From Pseudomonas sp. A-RE-19 (GTDB lineage Bacteria > Pseudomonadota > Gammaproteobacteria > Pseudomonadales > Pseudomonadaceae), in NCBI RefSeq assembly GCF_019956555.1, contig NZ_JAHBDQ010000011.1:124001-188000 (forward strand): a stretch of DNA of 64,000 nt, read 5' to 3'. The translations under genes and the position numbers were made by a program. Positions 35,514-45,873 of the stretch are shown one piece after another. The first letter of the stretch is position 1. Every line of letters begins with the position of its first letter. The notes below the pieces were generated by a model. The model saw nothing but the letters and a program-made list of their open reading frames with translations, searched no databases and had not been told where the DNA came from.

Positions 35514-36203
35514 TTGGGCGACTTCGACCCGTCAGCCCAACTGACCGCCAGCGAGCCCCAGCCTCGACGCATTGGCGTACTGGGCGGGACCTTCGACCCG
35601 GTGCACATCGGCCATTTGCGTAGTGCGCTGGAAGTCGCCGAATCGCTGGCACTCGATGAGTTGCGTCTGACACCCAGTGCCAGGCCGCCCCATCGTGGAA
35701 CGCCGCAGGTGTCGGCGAAGGACCGTCTGGCGATGGTCGAGTGCGCGGTGGCCGGTGTGCCACCGTTGGTAGTGGACGCCCGCGAATTGCAGCGGGACAA
35801 ACCGTCCTACACCATCGACACCCTGGAACTGATGCGCGCTGAACTGGCCGCCTCAGACCAGGTTTTTCTACTTTTGGGCTGGGACGCTTTTTGCGGCCTG
35901 CCCACTTGGCACCGCTGGGAAGAGTTGCTCCAGCATTGCCACATCCTGGTGCTGCAACGCCCGGATGCCGACAGCGAACCGCCGGATGCCTTGCGCAACC
36001 TGCTGGCAGCGCGTTCGGTGAGCGACCCGCTGGCCCTCAAAGGGCCGAGCGGACAGATTGCATTCGTCTGGCAGACGCCGCTCGCGGTATCCGCCACCCA
36101 GATCCGTCAACTGCTGGCCAGCGGTAAGTCGGTACGTTTCCTGGTGCCTGACGCGGTCCTGGCCTACATCGATGCGCACGGACTCTACCGTGCGCCGAAC
36201 TGA
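35514..36203 (+). CDS. nadD: Nicotinate-nucleotide adenylyltransferase
   Basis: Makes deamido-NAD from nicotinate mononucleotide and ATP. The nucleotidyl-transferase [18 protein letters not shown] starts near residue 24 of this model, and the second ATP motif [20 protein letters not shown] is near the C-terminus. The start is uncertain. TTG 35514 has AGGAG ten bases upstream and follows the proA stop directly. A GTG at 35478 inside proA would add 12 residues. It has 229 residues from the TTG. It is tightly linked to proA and upstream of rsfS, a classic order. Confidence 0.92.
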   Translation: MGDFDPSAQLTASEPQPRRIGVLGGTFDPVHIGHLRSALEVAESLALDELRLTPSARPPHRGTPQVSAKDRLAMVECAVAGVPPLVVDARELQRDKPSYTIDTLELMRAELAASDQVFLLLGWDAFCGLPTWHRWEELLQHCHILVLQRPDADSEPPDALRNLLAARSVSDPLALKGPSGQIAFVWQTPLAVSATQIRQLLASGKSVRFLVPDAVLAYIDAHGLYRAPN

Positions 36204-36276
36204 ATGGGAGTGTTTCAAGGCACGTGATAACAACGTGTATTGAGCCACCCGAACACACGAGCAAAACGAGTTTTAT

Positions 36277-36771
36277 ATGACTGACAAAGACGTAAGCAAA
36301 GTAAAGCGCAAGGGCACGTTCAAGAGCGCTCCGCTGCCAGAAACGGTAGTCGCCGGCCCGGCACTCCTCGGTGAAGAGCTGGTCAAGGTTGCCGTAGCGG
36401 CCCTGGAAGACGTCAAGGCCCAGGACATTCAGGTGATCGACGTTCGTGAAAAGCAGAGCATCACTGACTTCATGATCATCGCTACCGGTACTTCCAACCG
36501 CCAGATCGGCGCGATGCTCGATAAGGTTCGCGAGGCGGTCAAGGCCAAGGGCGTCAAGCCGTTGGGCGAAGAAGGCAAGGGCGACAGCGACTGGGTGTTG
36601 CTGGATATGGACGATGTCATCGTGCACATGATGACGGCCTCGGCTCGCCAGTTTTACGACCTGGAGCGTCTGTGGTCCGGTGCAGAGCAGAGCCGTGCTC
36701 TGAACGCGGCTCACCACAGCCCGGAAAACACCCATGAGCATTTCATCAAGCTCAACAAAGACCAGCAATAA
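36277..36771 (+). CDS. rsfS: Ribosomal silencing factor RsfS
   Basis: A 164-residue Iojap-family protein that binds uL14 of the 50S subunit and blocks subunit joining in starvation. The conserved core runs from about residue 39 to 140 (IQVIDVREKQSITDFMIIAT, GEEGKGDSDWVLLDMDDVIVH, ARQFYDLERLW). Compared with E. coli it has about 35 extra N-terminal residues rich in lysine and serine and a polar C-terminal tail; such extensions are common in Pseudomonas. rlmH follows nine bases after. Confidence 0.95.
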   Translation: MTDKDVSKVKRKGTFKSAPLPETVVAGPALLGEELVKVAVAALEDVKAQDIQVIDVREKQSITDFMIIATGTSNRQIGAMLDKVREAVKAKGVKPLGEEGKGDSDWVLLDMDDVIVHMMTASARQFYDLERLWSGAEQSRALNAAHHSPENTHEHFIKLNKDQQ

Positions 36772-36780
36772 GGGACCGCT

Positions 36781-37248
36781 GTGCGACTGCGACTGATCGC
36801 CGTCGGTTCACGCATGCCCAAATGGGTGGAAGAAGGCTGGCATGAATATGCCAAGCGTCTTCCGTCCGAGCTGGCGCTGGAACTGGTGGAAATTCCGCTC
36901 AACACCCGCGGCAAGAACGCCGACGTGGCGCGCTTTATCCGTCAGGAAGGCGAAGCCATGCTGGCCAAGGTCGGGCCGAACGAGCGCATTGTCACCCTCG
37001 AAGTCCACGGCAAGCCCTGGAGCACCGAGCAGCTGGCGGTCGAACTCGATCGTTGGCGGCTGGACTCGCGCACAGTGAATTTCATGGTCGGCGGCCCCGA
37101 GGGGCTGGCGCCGGAAGTCTGTGCCCGGGCGGATCAACGCTGGTCGTTGTCACCGTTGACGTTGCCGCACCCACTGGTGCGGATTCTGATCGGCGAACAG
37201 CTGTATCGTGCCTGGACAGTGCTGTCCGGCCACCCTTACCACAAGTAG
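36781..37248 (+). CDS. rlmH: 23S rRNA pseudouridine-1915 N3-methyltransferase
   Basis: A 155-residue SPOUT-family methyltransferase acting on the 70S ribosome. The knotted cofactor site is represented by [13 protein letters not shown] and [20 protein letters not shown] near the C-terminus. The start is GTG 36781, ten bases after the rsfS stop, and translation begins [20 protein letters not shown] like homologues. It lies directly before the elongasome genes. Confidence 0.96.
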   Translation: MRLRLIAVGSRMPKWVEEGWHEYAKRLPSELALELVEIPLNTRGKNADVARFIRQEGEAMLAKVGPNERIVTLEVHGKPWSTEQLAVELDRWRLDSRTVNFMVGGPEGLAPEVCARADQRWSLSPLTLPHPLVRILIGEQLYRAWTVLSGHPYHK

Positions 37249-37258
37249 TTCTGCCCTC

Positions 37259-39154
37259 ATGTCCCAGCCGATCCGCATCAAGGACCACGAAAAAGACGCC
37301 CGTCTGGTGCGTGGCCGCGTCGTGTTCGGGGCTATTGCGGTGGTGACGCTGATTGGCGTGCTGATCGCGCGGCTGTATTTCCTTCAGGTGATCCAGTACG
37401 AGTACCACTCGACCCTGTCGGAAAACAACCGCGTCCATGTGCAGCCGATTCCGCCGACTCGCGGGTTGATCTTCGACCGCAATGGCGTGGTGGTGGCCGA
37501 CAACCGGCCCAGCTTCAGTCTGAGCATGACCCGCGAACGTTCCGGCGACTGGCAGCAAGTGCTCGACGTAATCGTTGAAGTGCTGGAGCTGACGCCCGAG
37601 GACCGGGTGATCTTCGAGAAACGCATGCGTCAGGGGCGCCGGCCGTTCGAGCCGGTGCCGATCCTGTTCGAGCTGACTGAAGAACAGATCGCCCGCATCG
37701 CGGTGAATCAGTTCCGTTTGCCCGGTGTGGAAGTGGTCGCGCAACTGGTGCGTCATTACCCGCAGGGTGCGCACTTTGCGCACTCGGTGGGTTACATGGG
37801 GCGGATCAACGAGAAAGAGCTCAAGTCGCTCGATCCGGTGAGTTACAGCGGCACCCATCAAATTGGTAAAACCGGCATCGAGCGGTTCTACGAGCCCGAG
37901 CTGCACGGTCAGGTGGGTTACGAAGAAGTCGAGACCAACGCTCGGGGCCGCGTATTGCGCGTGCTCAAGCGTACCGATCCGATTCCCGGCAAGGACATCG
38001 TCCTGAGCCTGGACATCAAATTGCAGGAAGCCGCCGAAGCTGCGCTCGGTGGTCGTCGTGGCGCCGTGGTAGCGCTGGACCCGAAAACCGGCGAAGTGCT
38101 GGCGATGGTCAGTCAGCCTAGTTTCGACCCGAACCTGTTCGTCACCGGCATCAGTTTCAAGGCGTACTCCGAGCTTCGCGATTCCATCGACCGGCCACTG
38201 TTCAACCGGGTGCTGCGCGGTCTGTATCCGCCGGGTTCGACCATTAAACCGGCGGTGGCGATTGCCGGCCTGGATTCGGGTGTGGTCACCGCATCGACCC
38301 GGGTCTTCGATCCCGGCTACTACATGCTGCCCAATTACGATCACAAATATCGCAACTGGAACCGCACCGGCGACGGCTATGTGGATCTGGACACGGCGAT
38401 CATGCGATCCAACGACACCTACTTCTATGACCTGGCCCACAAGCTGGGGATCGATCGGCTGTCGAGCTACCTGGGCAAGTTCGGCATCGGTCAGAAGGTT
38501 TCCCTGGACATGTTCGAAGAGTCGCCGGGGCTGATGCCTTCCCGGGAGTGGAAGCGTGCAACCCGTCGCCAGGCGTGGTTCCCGGGCGAGACGCTGATTT
38601 TGGGGATCGGCCAGGGCTACATGCAGTCGACTCCACTGCAACTGGCCCAGGCCACGGCGCTGGTGGCCAACAAAGGGGTGTGGAACCGTCCGCACCTGGC
38701 GAAGACGGTCGAAGGCGAGAAGCCCAAGGATGAAAATCCGATGCCCGACATCATCCTGCGCGACCCGTCCGACTGGACCAAGGTCAATCACGGCATGCAG
38801 CAGGTGATGCACGGTGCCCGGGGTACGGCGCGCAAGGCATCGATCGGCGCGCAATACCGGATTGCCGGCAAAAGTGGTACGGCCCAGGTGGTCGCGATCA
38901 AGCAGGGTGAGAAGTACGACCGCTCCAAGGTGCAGGAGCGCCACCGCGACCACGCCTTGTTCGTCGGCTTCGCGCCGGCCGACAACCCTCAAATCGTAGT
39001 GTCGGTGATGGTCGAGAACGGCGAGTCCGGTTCCGGCGTCGCCGCGCCGGTGGTGCGGCAAGTCATGGACGCCTGGCTCCTGGACCAGGACGGCCGACTG
39101 AAAGCCGAATACGCCAGCCCTATCAGTGCGGAGGCTACGGCCCGTGAAGAGTAA
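37259..39154 (+). CDS. mrdA: Penicillin-binding protein 2 (elongasome transpeptidase)
   Basis: A 631-residue class B PBP that cross-links peptidoglycan during rod elongation with RodA. A single N-terminal transmembrane anchor (about 20-42) and a pedestal domain are followed by the transpeptidase domain. Its motifs are SxxK in YPPGSTIKPAVAI (about 323-335), SxN in RSNDTYFYDL and KSGT in AGKSGTAQVVAI. ATG 37259 gives MSQPIRIKDHEKDARLVRGR, matching Pseudomonas PBP2. It overlaps rodA by 11 bases. It is the known target of mecillinam in enterobacteria. Confidence 0.96.
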   Translation: MSQPIRIKDHEKDARLVRGRVVFGAIAVVTLIGVLIARLYFLQVIQYEYHSTLSENNRVHVQPIPPTRGLIFDRNGVVVADNRPSFSLSMTRERSGDWQQVLDVIVEVLELTPEDRVIFEKRMRQGRRPFEPVPILFELTEEQIARIAVNQFRLPGVEVVAQLVRHYPQGAHFAHSVGYMGRINEKELKSLDPVSYSGTHQIGKTGIERFYEPELHGQVGYEEVETNARGRVLRVLKRTDPIPGKDIVLSLDIKLQEAAEAALGGRRGAVVALDPKTGEVLAMVSQPSFDPNLFVTGISFKAYSELRDSIDRPLFNRVLRGLYPPGSTIKPAVAIAGLDSGVVTASTRVFDPGYYMLPNYDHKYRNWNRTGDGYVDLDTAIMRSNDTYFYDLAHKLGIDRLSSYLGKFGIGQKVSLDMFEESPGLMPSREWKRATRRQAWFPGETLILGIGQGYMQSTPLQLAQATALVANKGVWNRPHLAKTVEGEKPKDENPMPDIILRDPSDWTKVNHGMQQVMHGARGTARKASIGAQYRIAGKSGTAQVVAIKQGEKYDRSKVQERHRDHALFVGFAPADNPQIVVSVMVENGESGSGVAAPVVRQVMDAWLLDQDGRLKAEYASPISAEATAREE

Positions 39155-40289
39155 TTTTGACCGCATCCTCTCCAGTGAGGATGTGATGCGTCGCCGTGCG
39201 ACGCTGTTGCAGCGCATGCACATCGACGGCCCATTGCTGATCCTGCTGCTGACCCTCGCCGCCGGCAGCCTGTTCGTGCTGTATTCGGCCAGCGGCAAGA
39301 GCTGGGATCTGCTGGCCAAGCAAGCCACTTCGTTCGGTATCGGCCTGGTGTCGATGGTTGTCATCGCCCAGTTCGAACCGCGCTTCATGGCCCGTTGGGT
39401 GCCGGTCGGCTATGTGCTCGGCGTGCTGTTGCTGGTGGTGGTGGATGTCATGGGCCACAACGCCATGGGTGCCACGCGCTGGATCAACATTCCCGGGGTG
39501 ATCCGCTTCCAGCCCTCGGAATTCATGAAAATCCTGATGCCCGCGACCATCGCCTGGTACTTGTCCAAGCGCACGTTGCCGCCACAGCTCAAGCATGTGG
39601 GGGTCAGTCTGTTCCTGATCGGGTTGCCGTTCATATTGATCGTACGTCAGCCAGACCTCGGCACCTCGCTGCTGATTCTCGCCGGTGGTGCGTTTGTATT
39701 GTTCATGGGCGGCCTGCGCTGGCGCTGGATCCTCAGCGTGATCGCCGCCGCCGTACCGGTGGCCGTGGCGATGTGGTTCTTCATCATGCACGACTACCAG
39801 AAGCAGCGAATCCTGACGTTTCTGGACCCGGAGAGCGATCCGCTGGGCACTGGCTGGAACATCATTCAGTCGAAGGCTGCCATCGGTTCCGGCGGCGTAT
39901 TCGGCAAAGGCTGGCTGCTCGGCACCCAGTCGCACCTGGACTTCCTGCCGGAAAGCCACACCGACTTCATTATTGCGGTGATGGGGGAAGAGTTCGGCCT
40001 GGTGGGCATCTGCGCATTGCTGCTGATTTACCTGCTGTTGATCGGTCGCGGGCTGGTGATTACCGCCCAGGCTCAGACATTGTTCGGCAAATTGCTCGCG
40101 GGCAGCCTGACCATGACGTTTTTTGTTTACGTTTTCGTCAACATCGGTATGGTCAGTGGCCTGTTGCCGGTTGTGGGGGTGCCGTTGCCGTTCATTAGCT
40201 ACGGAGGGACCTCGCTGGTGACGCTACTGTCAGCGTTTGGGGTTTTGATGTCGATCCATACCCATCGCAAGTGGATCGCACAGGTTTGA
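39144..40289 (+). CDS. rodA: Rod-shape glycosyltransferase RodA (SEDS family)
   Basis: A 381-residue polytopic SEDS protein that polymerises lipid II into glycan strands in complex with PBP2. About ten membrane segments are visible. Typical stretches are GATRWINIPGVIRFQPSEFMK split around residues 105-126, LVRQPDLGTSLLILAGG and SKAAIGSGGVFGKGWL, with SYGGTSLVTLLSAFGVLMS at the end. The start is GTG 39144 with GGAGG upstream, which gives VKSNFDRILSSEDVMRRR as in homologues. Confidence 0.95.
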   Translation: MKSNFDRILSSEDVMRRRATLLQRMHIDGPLLILLLTLAAGSLFVLYSASGKSWDLLAKQATSFGIGLVSMVVIAQFEPRFMARWVPVGYVLGVLLLVVVDVMGHNAMGATRWINIPGVIRFQPSEFMKILMPATIAWYLSKRTLPPQLKHVGVSLFLIGLPFILIVRQPDLGTSLLILAGGAFVLFMGGLRWRWILSVIAAAVPVAVAMWFFIMHDYQKQRILTFLDPESDPLGTGWNIIQSKAAIGSGGVFGKGWLLGTQSHLDFLPESHTDFIIAVMGEEFGLVGICALLLIYLLLIGRGLVITAQAQTLFGKLLAGSLTMTFFVYVFVNIGMVSGLLPVVGVPLPFISYGGTSLVTLLSAFGVLMSIHTHRKWIAQV

Positions 40290-40306
40290 ATAAGGTGAAG
40301 ATTTCA

Positions 40307-41317
40307 ATGCAAGTAATGCGTGGCTGGGCGACTCGATACGCACCGTGGGTCGGCCTGGTAAGCATCCTTGGTACCGCGCAGCAAGCGTGGGCCGGCGATT
40401 ACGAAGGCTCACCCCAGGTGGCCGAGTTCGTCGGTGAAATGACCCGCGACTATGGCTTTGCCGGTGAACAGCTGATGGGCGTGTTCCGTGAAGCCGAGCG
40501 CAAGCAGTCGATTCTGGACGCCATCTCCAAACCCGCCGAACGGGTTAAACAGTGGAAAGAATATCGCCCGATGTTCATCACCGACGCGCGCATCGCCCGT
40601 GGGGTGGACTTCTGGCGTCAGCACGAGGCGATACTGGCTCGTGCGGAGCAGGAATACGGCGTGCCGGCGCAGGTTATTGTTTCGATCATTGGTGTTGAGA
40701 CCTTTTTTGGTCGCAATACCGGAAATTTCCGGGTGATCGATGCCTTGTCGACCCTGGGTTTCGACTATCCTCCCCGTGCCGAATTCTTCCGCAAGGAATT
40801 GCGTGAATTCCTGCTGCTGGCCCGTGAAGAGCAGGTCGACCCATTGACCCTCAAAGGTTCCTACGCCGGGGCCATGGGCTTGCCGCAATTCATGCCGAGC
40901 AGTTTTCGCGCCTATGCAGTGGATTTCGACGGTGACGGCCACATTAATATCTGGACCAACCCCGACGATGCCATTGGCAGTGTCGCCAGTTATTTCAAGC
41001 GTCACGGCTGGGTCGCCGGGGAACCTGTGGTCAGCCGCGCCGATGTGCGTGGCGATCAGGTGGATGAGGGTTTGACCGATGGCATCGAGCCGACGAAAAC
41101 CGTCGGGGAGTTGCGGGCGCTGGGGTGGTCGAGTCATGATGCGCTGCGCGATGATATGCCGGTCACGGCTTTCCGCCTGGAAGGTGACAATGGCCCTGAA
41201 TACTGGATGGGCCTGACGAATTTTTACGCGATCACGCGTTATAACCGCAGCGTGATGTACGCCATGGCCGTACATCAACTGTCTGAACAGCTGGTCCAAG
41301 CACGGGGCGTCAAGTAA
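40307..41317 (+). CDS. sltB1: Soluble lytic murein transglycosylase B
   Basis: A 336-residue exported transglycosylase of the MltB family that cleaves glycan strands with 1,6-anhydro ends. A signal peptide (about 1-29, ending QQAWA) lacks a lipobox, so it is soluble in the periplasm. The catalytic glutamate is in IIGVETFFGRNTGNF (about residues 126-140). SYAGAMGLPQFMPSSFRAYA and YFKRHGWVAGEPVV are family blocks. ATG 40307 with AAGGTGA upstream is preferred over a start inside rodA. Its stop overlaps the rlpA start. Confidence 0.93.
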   Translation: MQVMRGWATRYAPWVGLVSILGTAQQAWAGDYEGSPQVAEFVGEMTRDYGFAGEQLMGVFREAERKQSILDAISKPAERVKQWKEYRPMFITDARIARGVDFWRQHEAILARAEQEYGVPAQVIVSIIGVETFFGRNTGNFRVIDALSTLGFDYPPRAEFFRKELREFLLLAREEQVDPLTLKGSYAGAMGLPQFMPSSFRAYAVDFDGDGHINIWTNPDDAIGSVASYFKRHGWVAGEPVVSRADVRGDQVDEGLTDGIEPTKTVGELRALGWSSHDALRDDMPVTAFRLEGDNGPEYWMGLTNFYAITRYNRSVMYAMAVHQLSEQLVQARGVK

Positions 41318-42327
41318 TGCGGGCATTGCCTATGAATAAACCCCTGAAGCTCATGGCATTCGCCGCGTTGGCGGTGCTGGTCGCCAGTTGTTCGACCAGC
41401 CGCTCGCCGACTCAGAAATCTTCCACCGCCGTTCGTTCGGCCCCTGGCCTGGATATCAACCGGGCGCACAAGGATGGCGCACCCTGGTGGGATGTCGATG
41501 TATCGCGCATTCCGGATGCCACGCCGACCCTGCACTCAGGTCCTTATAAAGCCAACCCGTACACCGTGCTGGGCAAGACTTACTTCCCGCTGCAAGAGTC
41601 CAAGCGCTACGTCGCTTCGGGCACGGCGTCGTGGTACGGCACCAAGTTCCACGGTCAGAACACCGCCAACGGCGAGGTGTATGACTTGTACGGCATGAGC
41701 GCCGCGCACAAGACCTTGCCACTGCCGAGTTACGTTCGGGTGACTAACCTGGACAACAACAAGACCGTGATTCTGCGGGTCAACGACCGCGGGCCGTTCT
41801 ACTCGGACCGAATCATCGACTTGTCCTACGCTGCCGCCAAGAAGCTCGGCTACGCCGAAACCGGCACGGCGCGGGTCAAGGTCGAAGGTATCGACCCGCA
41901 AGAATGGTGGGCACAGAAAGGGCGCCCGGCACCGTTGATGCTCAACGAGCCACAAGTGGCGCAAAATGCCGCACCGACCGTGACGGCCTCCACCGGCACT
42001 ATCGAGCAATGGACGCCACCGCCGCAGCAACACGCCGCGGCTGTTGTGCCGGTGCAGATCGATGCAAAAAAAAACGCTTCTGTACCAGCCTCTGGCCAGT
42101 ATCTGCAGGTGGGCGCGTTCGCCAACCCGGACGCTGCAGAACTCCTGAGATCGAAGCTCAGCGGGATGGTGAGCGCTCCGGTGTTCATCAGCTCGATCGT
42201 GCGTAACCAGCAGACACTGCATCGGGTGCGCCTGGGGCCGATGGGCTCGCCGGGTGAAGTCCAGCAGGTGCAGAACAGCGTGCGCCTGGCCAATCTCGGT
42301 TCGCCGAGCCTGGTCAGCGCCGAGTAA
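41317..42327 (+). CDS. rlpA: Septal ring lytic transglycosylase RlpA (lipoprotein with SPOR domain)
   Basis: A 336-residue outer-membrane lipoprotein. The lipobox is at LVASCS (about residues 22-27). A double-psi beta-barrel transglycosylase domain contains GTASWYGTKFHGQNTANGE and VILRVNDRGPFYSDRIIDLS, and a C-terminal SPOR domain (about 255-336) binds denuded glycan at the division site. In P. aeruginosa RlpA cuts naked glycan strands and is needed for daughter-cell separation in low salt. ATG 41317 overlaps the sltB1 stop (TAATG); ATG 41332 is an alternative. Confidence 0.95.
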   Translation: MRALPMNKPLKLMAFAALAVLVASCSTSRSPTQKSSTAVRSAPGLDINRAHKDGAPWWDVDVSRIPDATPTLHSGPYKANPYTVLGKTYFPLQESKRYVASGTASWYGTKFHGQNTANGEVYDLYGMSAAHKTLPLPSYVRVTNLDNNKTVILRVNDRGPFYSDRIIDLSYAAAKKLGYAETGTARVKVEGIDPQEWWAQKGRPAPLMLNEPQVAQNAAPTVTASTGTIEQWTPPPQQHAAAVVPVQIDAKKNASVPASGQYLQVGAFANPDAAELLRSKLSGMVSAPVFISSIVRNQQTLHRVRLGPMGSPGEVQQVQNSVRLANLGSPSLVSAE

Positions 42328-42510
42328 TACGTAGTACTTGATTGACGGTTCACTTGCGGTTTTGGGGGGTGAACCGGGTTGTTGGCTCGTTGAAGAACAA
42401 AAGCCCGGCAAGGGTTACAGAGTGAACAACTGAACACGCGACAACTTTTTAGGGAGTTGTCTGATTAGTTTTGCCCTTGGGCAGTTTCCATTAGCGATTT
42501 CGAGAGACGG

Positions 42511-43668
42511 ATGAACATCACCACCTTTGCCAAACGCCTGTGCCTTCTAGTCCCGCTGCTCCTCTCGCCTGCCGCTTTCGCGGTCGAGATGATGCCGTCG
42601 CCACCGCAATTGGCCGCCAAAGCCTATGTACTCATGGATGCCAGCAGCGGCAACGTGCTGGTGGAGAACAACGGTGACCAGCGTCTGCCACCGGCCAGCC
42701 TGACCAAGCTGATGACCGCCTACATCGCGACGCTGGAAATCCGTCGTGGCCAGATCGGCGAAAACGATCCGGTGACCGTCAGCGAGAACGCCTGGCGTAC
42801 CGGCGGTTCGCGGATGTTCATCAAGGTCGGCTCGCAGGTTACCGTCAACGACCTGCTGCACGGCATCATCATCCAGTCGGGTAACGACGCCAGCGTTGCG
42901 CTCTCCGAGCACATCGCCGGCAGCGAAGACGCGTTCGCCGACCTGATGAACAAAACCGCTGCCGACCTGGGCCTGACCAACACCCACTTCATGAACCCGA
43001 CCGGCCTGCCAAACCCTGAGCACTACTCGTCGGCTCACGACATGGCAGTGCTGGCTCGCGCGATCATTCACGAAGACCCGGCTCACTACGCGATCTACTC
43101 GCAAAAAGAGTTCTTCTGGAACGGCATCAAGCAGCCTAACCGCAACCTGCTGCTGTGGCGCGACAAGACTGTCGATGGCCTGAAAACCGGTCACACCGAC
43201 GAAGCCGGCTACTGCATGGTGTCTTCGGCCGTACGTGATGGCATGCGCCTGATCGCCGTGGTGTTCGGCACCAACAGCGATGTAGCCCGCGCAGCTGAAA
43301 CCCAGAAGCTGCTGACCTACGGTTTCCGCTTCTTCGAAACCCAGACCTTCTATCAGAAAGGCGCCGAGCTGGCTCAGGCACCTGTCTGGAAAGGCACCAC
43401 CAATCAAGTCAAGGCCGGCCTGGCTCAAGACCTGACCATGACCCTGCCAAAAGGCCAGCTGAAAAAGCTCGCCGCCAGCATGACCATGAACCCGCAACTG
43501 GTTGCGCCTATCGCCAAGGGTGACGTGATCGGTAAAGTCGAAGTGAAACTGGACGACAAGGTGGTGCACAGCGCCGACCTGATCGCTCTGGACGCGGTCG
43601 ACGAGGGTGGTATCTTCCGCCGCATGTGGGATAGCATCCGTCTATTCTTCTACGGCTTGTTCAACTGA
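42511..43668 (+). CDS. dacC: D-alanyl-D-alanine carboxypeptidase (PBP5 type)
   Basis: A 385-residue low-molecular-mass PBP that trims the terminal D-alanine from murein pentapeptides. The signal peptide runs to FAVEM (about residue 25). SxxK is in LPPASLTKLMTAYIA, SxN in QSGNDASVALSEH, and KTG in DGLKTGHTDEAGYC. A C-terminal amphipathic helix (FRRMWDSIRLFFYGLFN) anchors it to the inner membrane. The gene order after rlpA is the same in P. aeruginosa, where the gene is called dacC. Confidence 0.95.
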   Translation: MNITTFAKRLCLLVPLLLSPAAFAVEMMPSPPQLAAKAYVLMDASSGNVLVENNGDQRLPPASLTKLMTAYIATLEIRRGQIGENDPVTVSENAWRTGGSRMFIKVGSQVTVNDLLHGIIIQSGNDASVALSEHIAGSEDAFADLMNKTAADLGLTNTHFMNPTGLPNPEHYSSAHDMAVLARAIIHEDPAHYAIYSQKEFFWNGIKQPNRNLLLWRDKTVDGLKTGHTDEAGYCMVSSAVRDGMRLIAVVFGTNSDVARAAETQKLLTYGFRFFETQTFYQKGAELAQAPVWKGTTNQVKAGLAQDLTMTLPKGQLKKLAASMTMNPQLVAPIAKGDVIGKVEVKLDDKVVHSADLIALDAVDEGGIFRRMWDSIRLFFYGLFN

Positions 43669-43751
43669 TAGTGTGCATCTGCATGGCCCCGCGCTGATCC
43701 GGCGTTGGGCCATGCTGTCGCCACGGCTTACGCTTACGAGGCCGTTACGCC

Positions 43752-44027
43752 ATGACCGATACCGAAGTAAAGGCGCCTAAGATCGAATTTCCCAACGTTG
43801 ATTACCCGGTTAAGGTGATCAGCGATACGGGTGTAGGCAACAAAGACAAGATCATCGAGATCGTCAAGAAACACGCGACGATCAACCATGATCGCGTGGA
43901 CGAGCGCCAAAGCACCAACGGCAAGTACACCACGATTCAGTTGCACATCGTCGCCACCGACCAGGACCAGCTGTACAACATCAACAGCGAACTGCGGGCT
44001 ACCGGCTTCGTGCACATGGTGCTGTGA
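43752..44027 (+). CDS. ybeD: YbeD/DUF493 family protein
   Basis: A 91-residue ferredoxin-like fold protein, widely conserved between dac and lipB genes. VIDYPV-type [18 protein letters not shown] and [19 protein letters not shown] match the family. Its role is unproven; the location suggests regulation of lipoate or envelope functions. Its stop overlaps the lipB start (TGATG). Confidence 0.93.
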   Translation: MTDTEVKAPKIEFPNVDYPVKVISDTGVGNKDKIIEIVKKHATINHDRVDERQSTNGKYTTIQLHIVATDQDQLYNINSELRATGFVHMVL

Positions 44028-44674
44028 TGTCCGGCACGCTGGGCTTTCGCGAACTTGGCCAGATGGCTTACGAGCCCGTCTGGCATGCCATGCAACGCTT
44101 CACCAACGAACGCGGCAGTGATGCCGCCGACGAGATCTGGCTGGTGGAGCACCCGCCGGTGTTCACCCAGGGCCAGGCCGGCAAGGCTGAACATCTGCTG
44201 CTGCCGGGAGATATTCCGGTGGTGCAGGTCGATCGTGGTGGTCAGGTGACCTATCACGGCCCCGGCCAACTGGTGGCTTATCTATTGCTGGATGTGCGCA
44301 AGCTGGGGTTCGGCGTGCGTGACCTGGTCAGCCGCATGGAGCAATGCCTGATCGAACTGCTGGCCAGCTACGGCGTGACCGCCGTGGCCAAGCCGGATGC
44401 GCCAGGTGTCTATGTCGACGGCGCGAAAATCGCTTCTCTGGGTTTGCGAATCCGCCACGGTTGCTCCTTTCATGGCCTGGCCCTGAATGTGGATATGAAC
44501 CTGGAACCGTTTCGACGGATTAATCCCTGCGGCTACGCCGGGCTGGCGATGACCCAGCTGCGCGATCACGCAGGACCGATTGAATTTGCCGAGGTAAGTG
44601 CCCGGCTGCGCGCGCAGCTCGTCAAACACCTCGACTATGCTGAGCAGACGACCCTAACGGGCGGAATCGACTGA
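44027..44674 (+). CDS. lipB: Octanoyl-[acyl-carrier protein]:protein N-octanoyltransferase
   Basis: A 215-residue enzyme that moves octanoate from acyl carrier protein to the lipoyl domains of dehydrogenase complexes. [20 protein letters not shown] (about 66-85), the lysine in [18 protein letters not shown] and the nucleophilic cysteine in [15 protein letters not shown] are visible. ATG 44027 overlaps the ybeD stop; a GTG one codon earlier is also in frame. It is followed after one base by lipA, so the two steps of lipoate synthesis are co-expressed. Confidence 0.95.
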   Translation: MSGTLGFRELGQMAYEPVWHAMQRFTNERGSDAADEIWLVEHPPVFTQGQAGKAEHLLLPGDIPVVQVDRGGQVTYHGPGQLVAYLLLDVRKLGFGVRDLVSRMEQCLIELLASYGVTAVAKPDAPGVYVDGAKIASLGLRIRHGCSFHGLALNVDMNLEPFRRINPCGYAGLAMTQLRDHAGPIEFAEVSARLRAQLVKHLDYAEQTTLTGGID

Positions 44675-44675
44675 T

Positions 44676-45698
44676 ATGACTACTGATGCAGTGCAAACCA
44701 TGATCCCGACGCTCGATGTCACTGAGCGTCCGGCCCCGCGTGCCAAGGTTGAAGCCGGCGTCAAGCTGCGCGGCGCCGAGAAGGTTGCACGCATCCCGGT
44801 GAAGATCATCCCGACCACTGAACTGCCGAAGAAACCCGACTGGATCCGCGTGCGCATCCCGGTTTCCCCGGAAGTCGACCGCATCAAGGCCCTGCTGCGC
44901 AAACACAAGCTGCACAGCGTGTGCGAAGAAGCGTCCTGCCCGAACCTGGGCGAGTGTTTCTCTGGCGGCACCGCGACTTTCATGATCATGGGTGACATCT
45001 GCACCCGTCGTTGCCCGTTCTGCGACGTCGGCCACGGCCGTCCGAAGCCACTGGACGTCAATGAGCCGGAAAGCCTGGCCATTGCCATCGCCGACCTGAA
45101 ACTCAAGTACGTCGTCATCACTTCGGTAGACCGCGACGACCTGCGTGATGGTGGAGCCCAGCATTTTGCCGACTGCATCCGCGAAATCCGCAAGCTGTCG
45201 CCGAACGTGCAGCTCGAGACCCTGGTCCCGGACTACCGTGGCCGCATGGACGTCGCGCTGGAAATCACCGCCGCCGAGCCGCCGGATGTGTTCAACCACA
45301 ACCTGGAAACCGTGCCGCGCCTGTACAAGGCTGCGCGTCCGGGTTCGGATTACCAGTGGTCGCTGACCCTGCTGCAACGCTTCAAGCAGATGATGCCGCA
45401 CATTCCGACCAAGTCCGGTTTGATGCTGGGCCTGGGCGAAACCGATGAAGAAGTCATCGAAGTCATGAAGCGCATGCGCGAACACGACATCGACATGCTG
45501 ACCCTGGGCCAGTACCTGCAACCGTCCCGCAGCCACTTGCCGGTCCAGCGCTTCGTGCACCCGGATACCTTCGCCTGGTTCGCCGAGGAAGGTTACAAGA
45601 TGGGCTTCAAGAACGTCGCTTCCGGCCCGCTGGTACGTTCCTCGTACCACGCCGACGAACAGGCGAAACTGGTCAAGGCCGAGCTGATGTCGTCCTGA
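44676..45698 (+). CDS. lipA: Lipoyl synthase
   Basis: A 340-residue radical SAM enzyme that inserts two sulfurs into octanoyl groups. Auxiliary cluster cysteines are in [12 protein letters not shown] (about 88-99) and the radical SAM CxxxCxxC in [15 protein letters not shown] (about 109-123). The C-terminal [14 protein letters not shown] holds the serine ligand. A strong terminator follows, so the ybeD-lipB-lipA run ends here. Confidence 0.97.
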   Translation: MTTDAVQTMIPTLDVTERPAPRAKVEAGVKLRGAEKVARIPVKIIPTTELPKKPDWIRVRIPVSPEVDRIKALLRKHKLHSVCEEASCPNLGECFSGGTATFMIMGDICTRRCPFCDVGHGRPKPLDVNEPESLAIAIADLKLKYVVITSVDRDDLRDGGAQHFADCIREIRKLSPNVQLETLVPDYRGRMDVALEITAAEPPDVFNHNLETVPRLYKAARPGSDYQWSLTLLQRFKQMMPHIPTKSGLMLGLGETDEEVIEVMKRMREHDIDMLTLGQYLQPSRSHLPVQRFVHPDTFAWFAEEGYKMGFKNVASGPLVRSSYHADEQAKLVKAELMSS

Positions 45699-45721
45699 TA
45701 GCAGTGAGAAACACAAAAAAG

Positions 45722-45757
45722 GGCCCGCAAGGCTTTCAGCCTTGCGGGCTTTTTTTG
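45722..45757 (+). terminator. Intrinsic terminator after lipA
   Basis: GCCCGCAAGGCT, loop TTC, AGCCTTGCGGGC, then seven T. A perfect 12-pair stem. Confidence 0.97.
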
Positions 45758-45873
45758 CAATGCCCACGGCAATTACAGTCTTTTCCTGCAAGCCGTGGGG
45801 CGACTGACCCTCTTCTGTTTATTCCCGTTCCTGACTACTGTGTGCTGAAGCATTCACACAGGGAGAATCATGG

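Noticed and set aside
37082..39388. 768-codon frame antisense to mrdA
   Set aside because: Shadow frame; the sense strand encodes PBP2 with SxxK, SxN and KSGT motifs.
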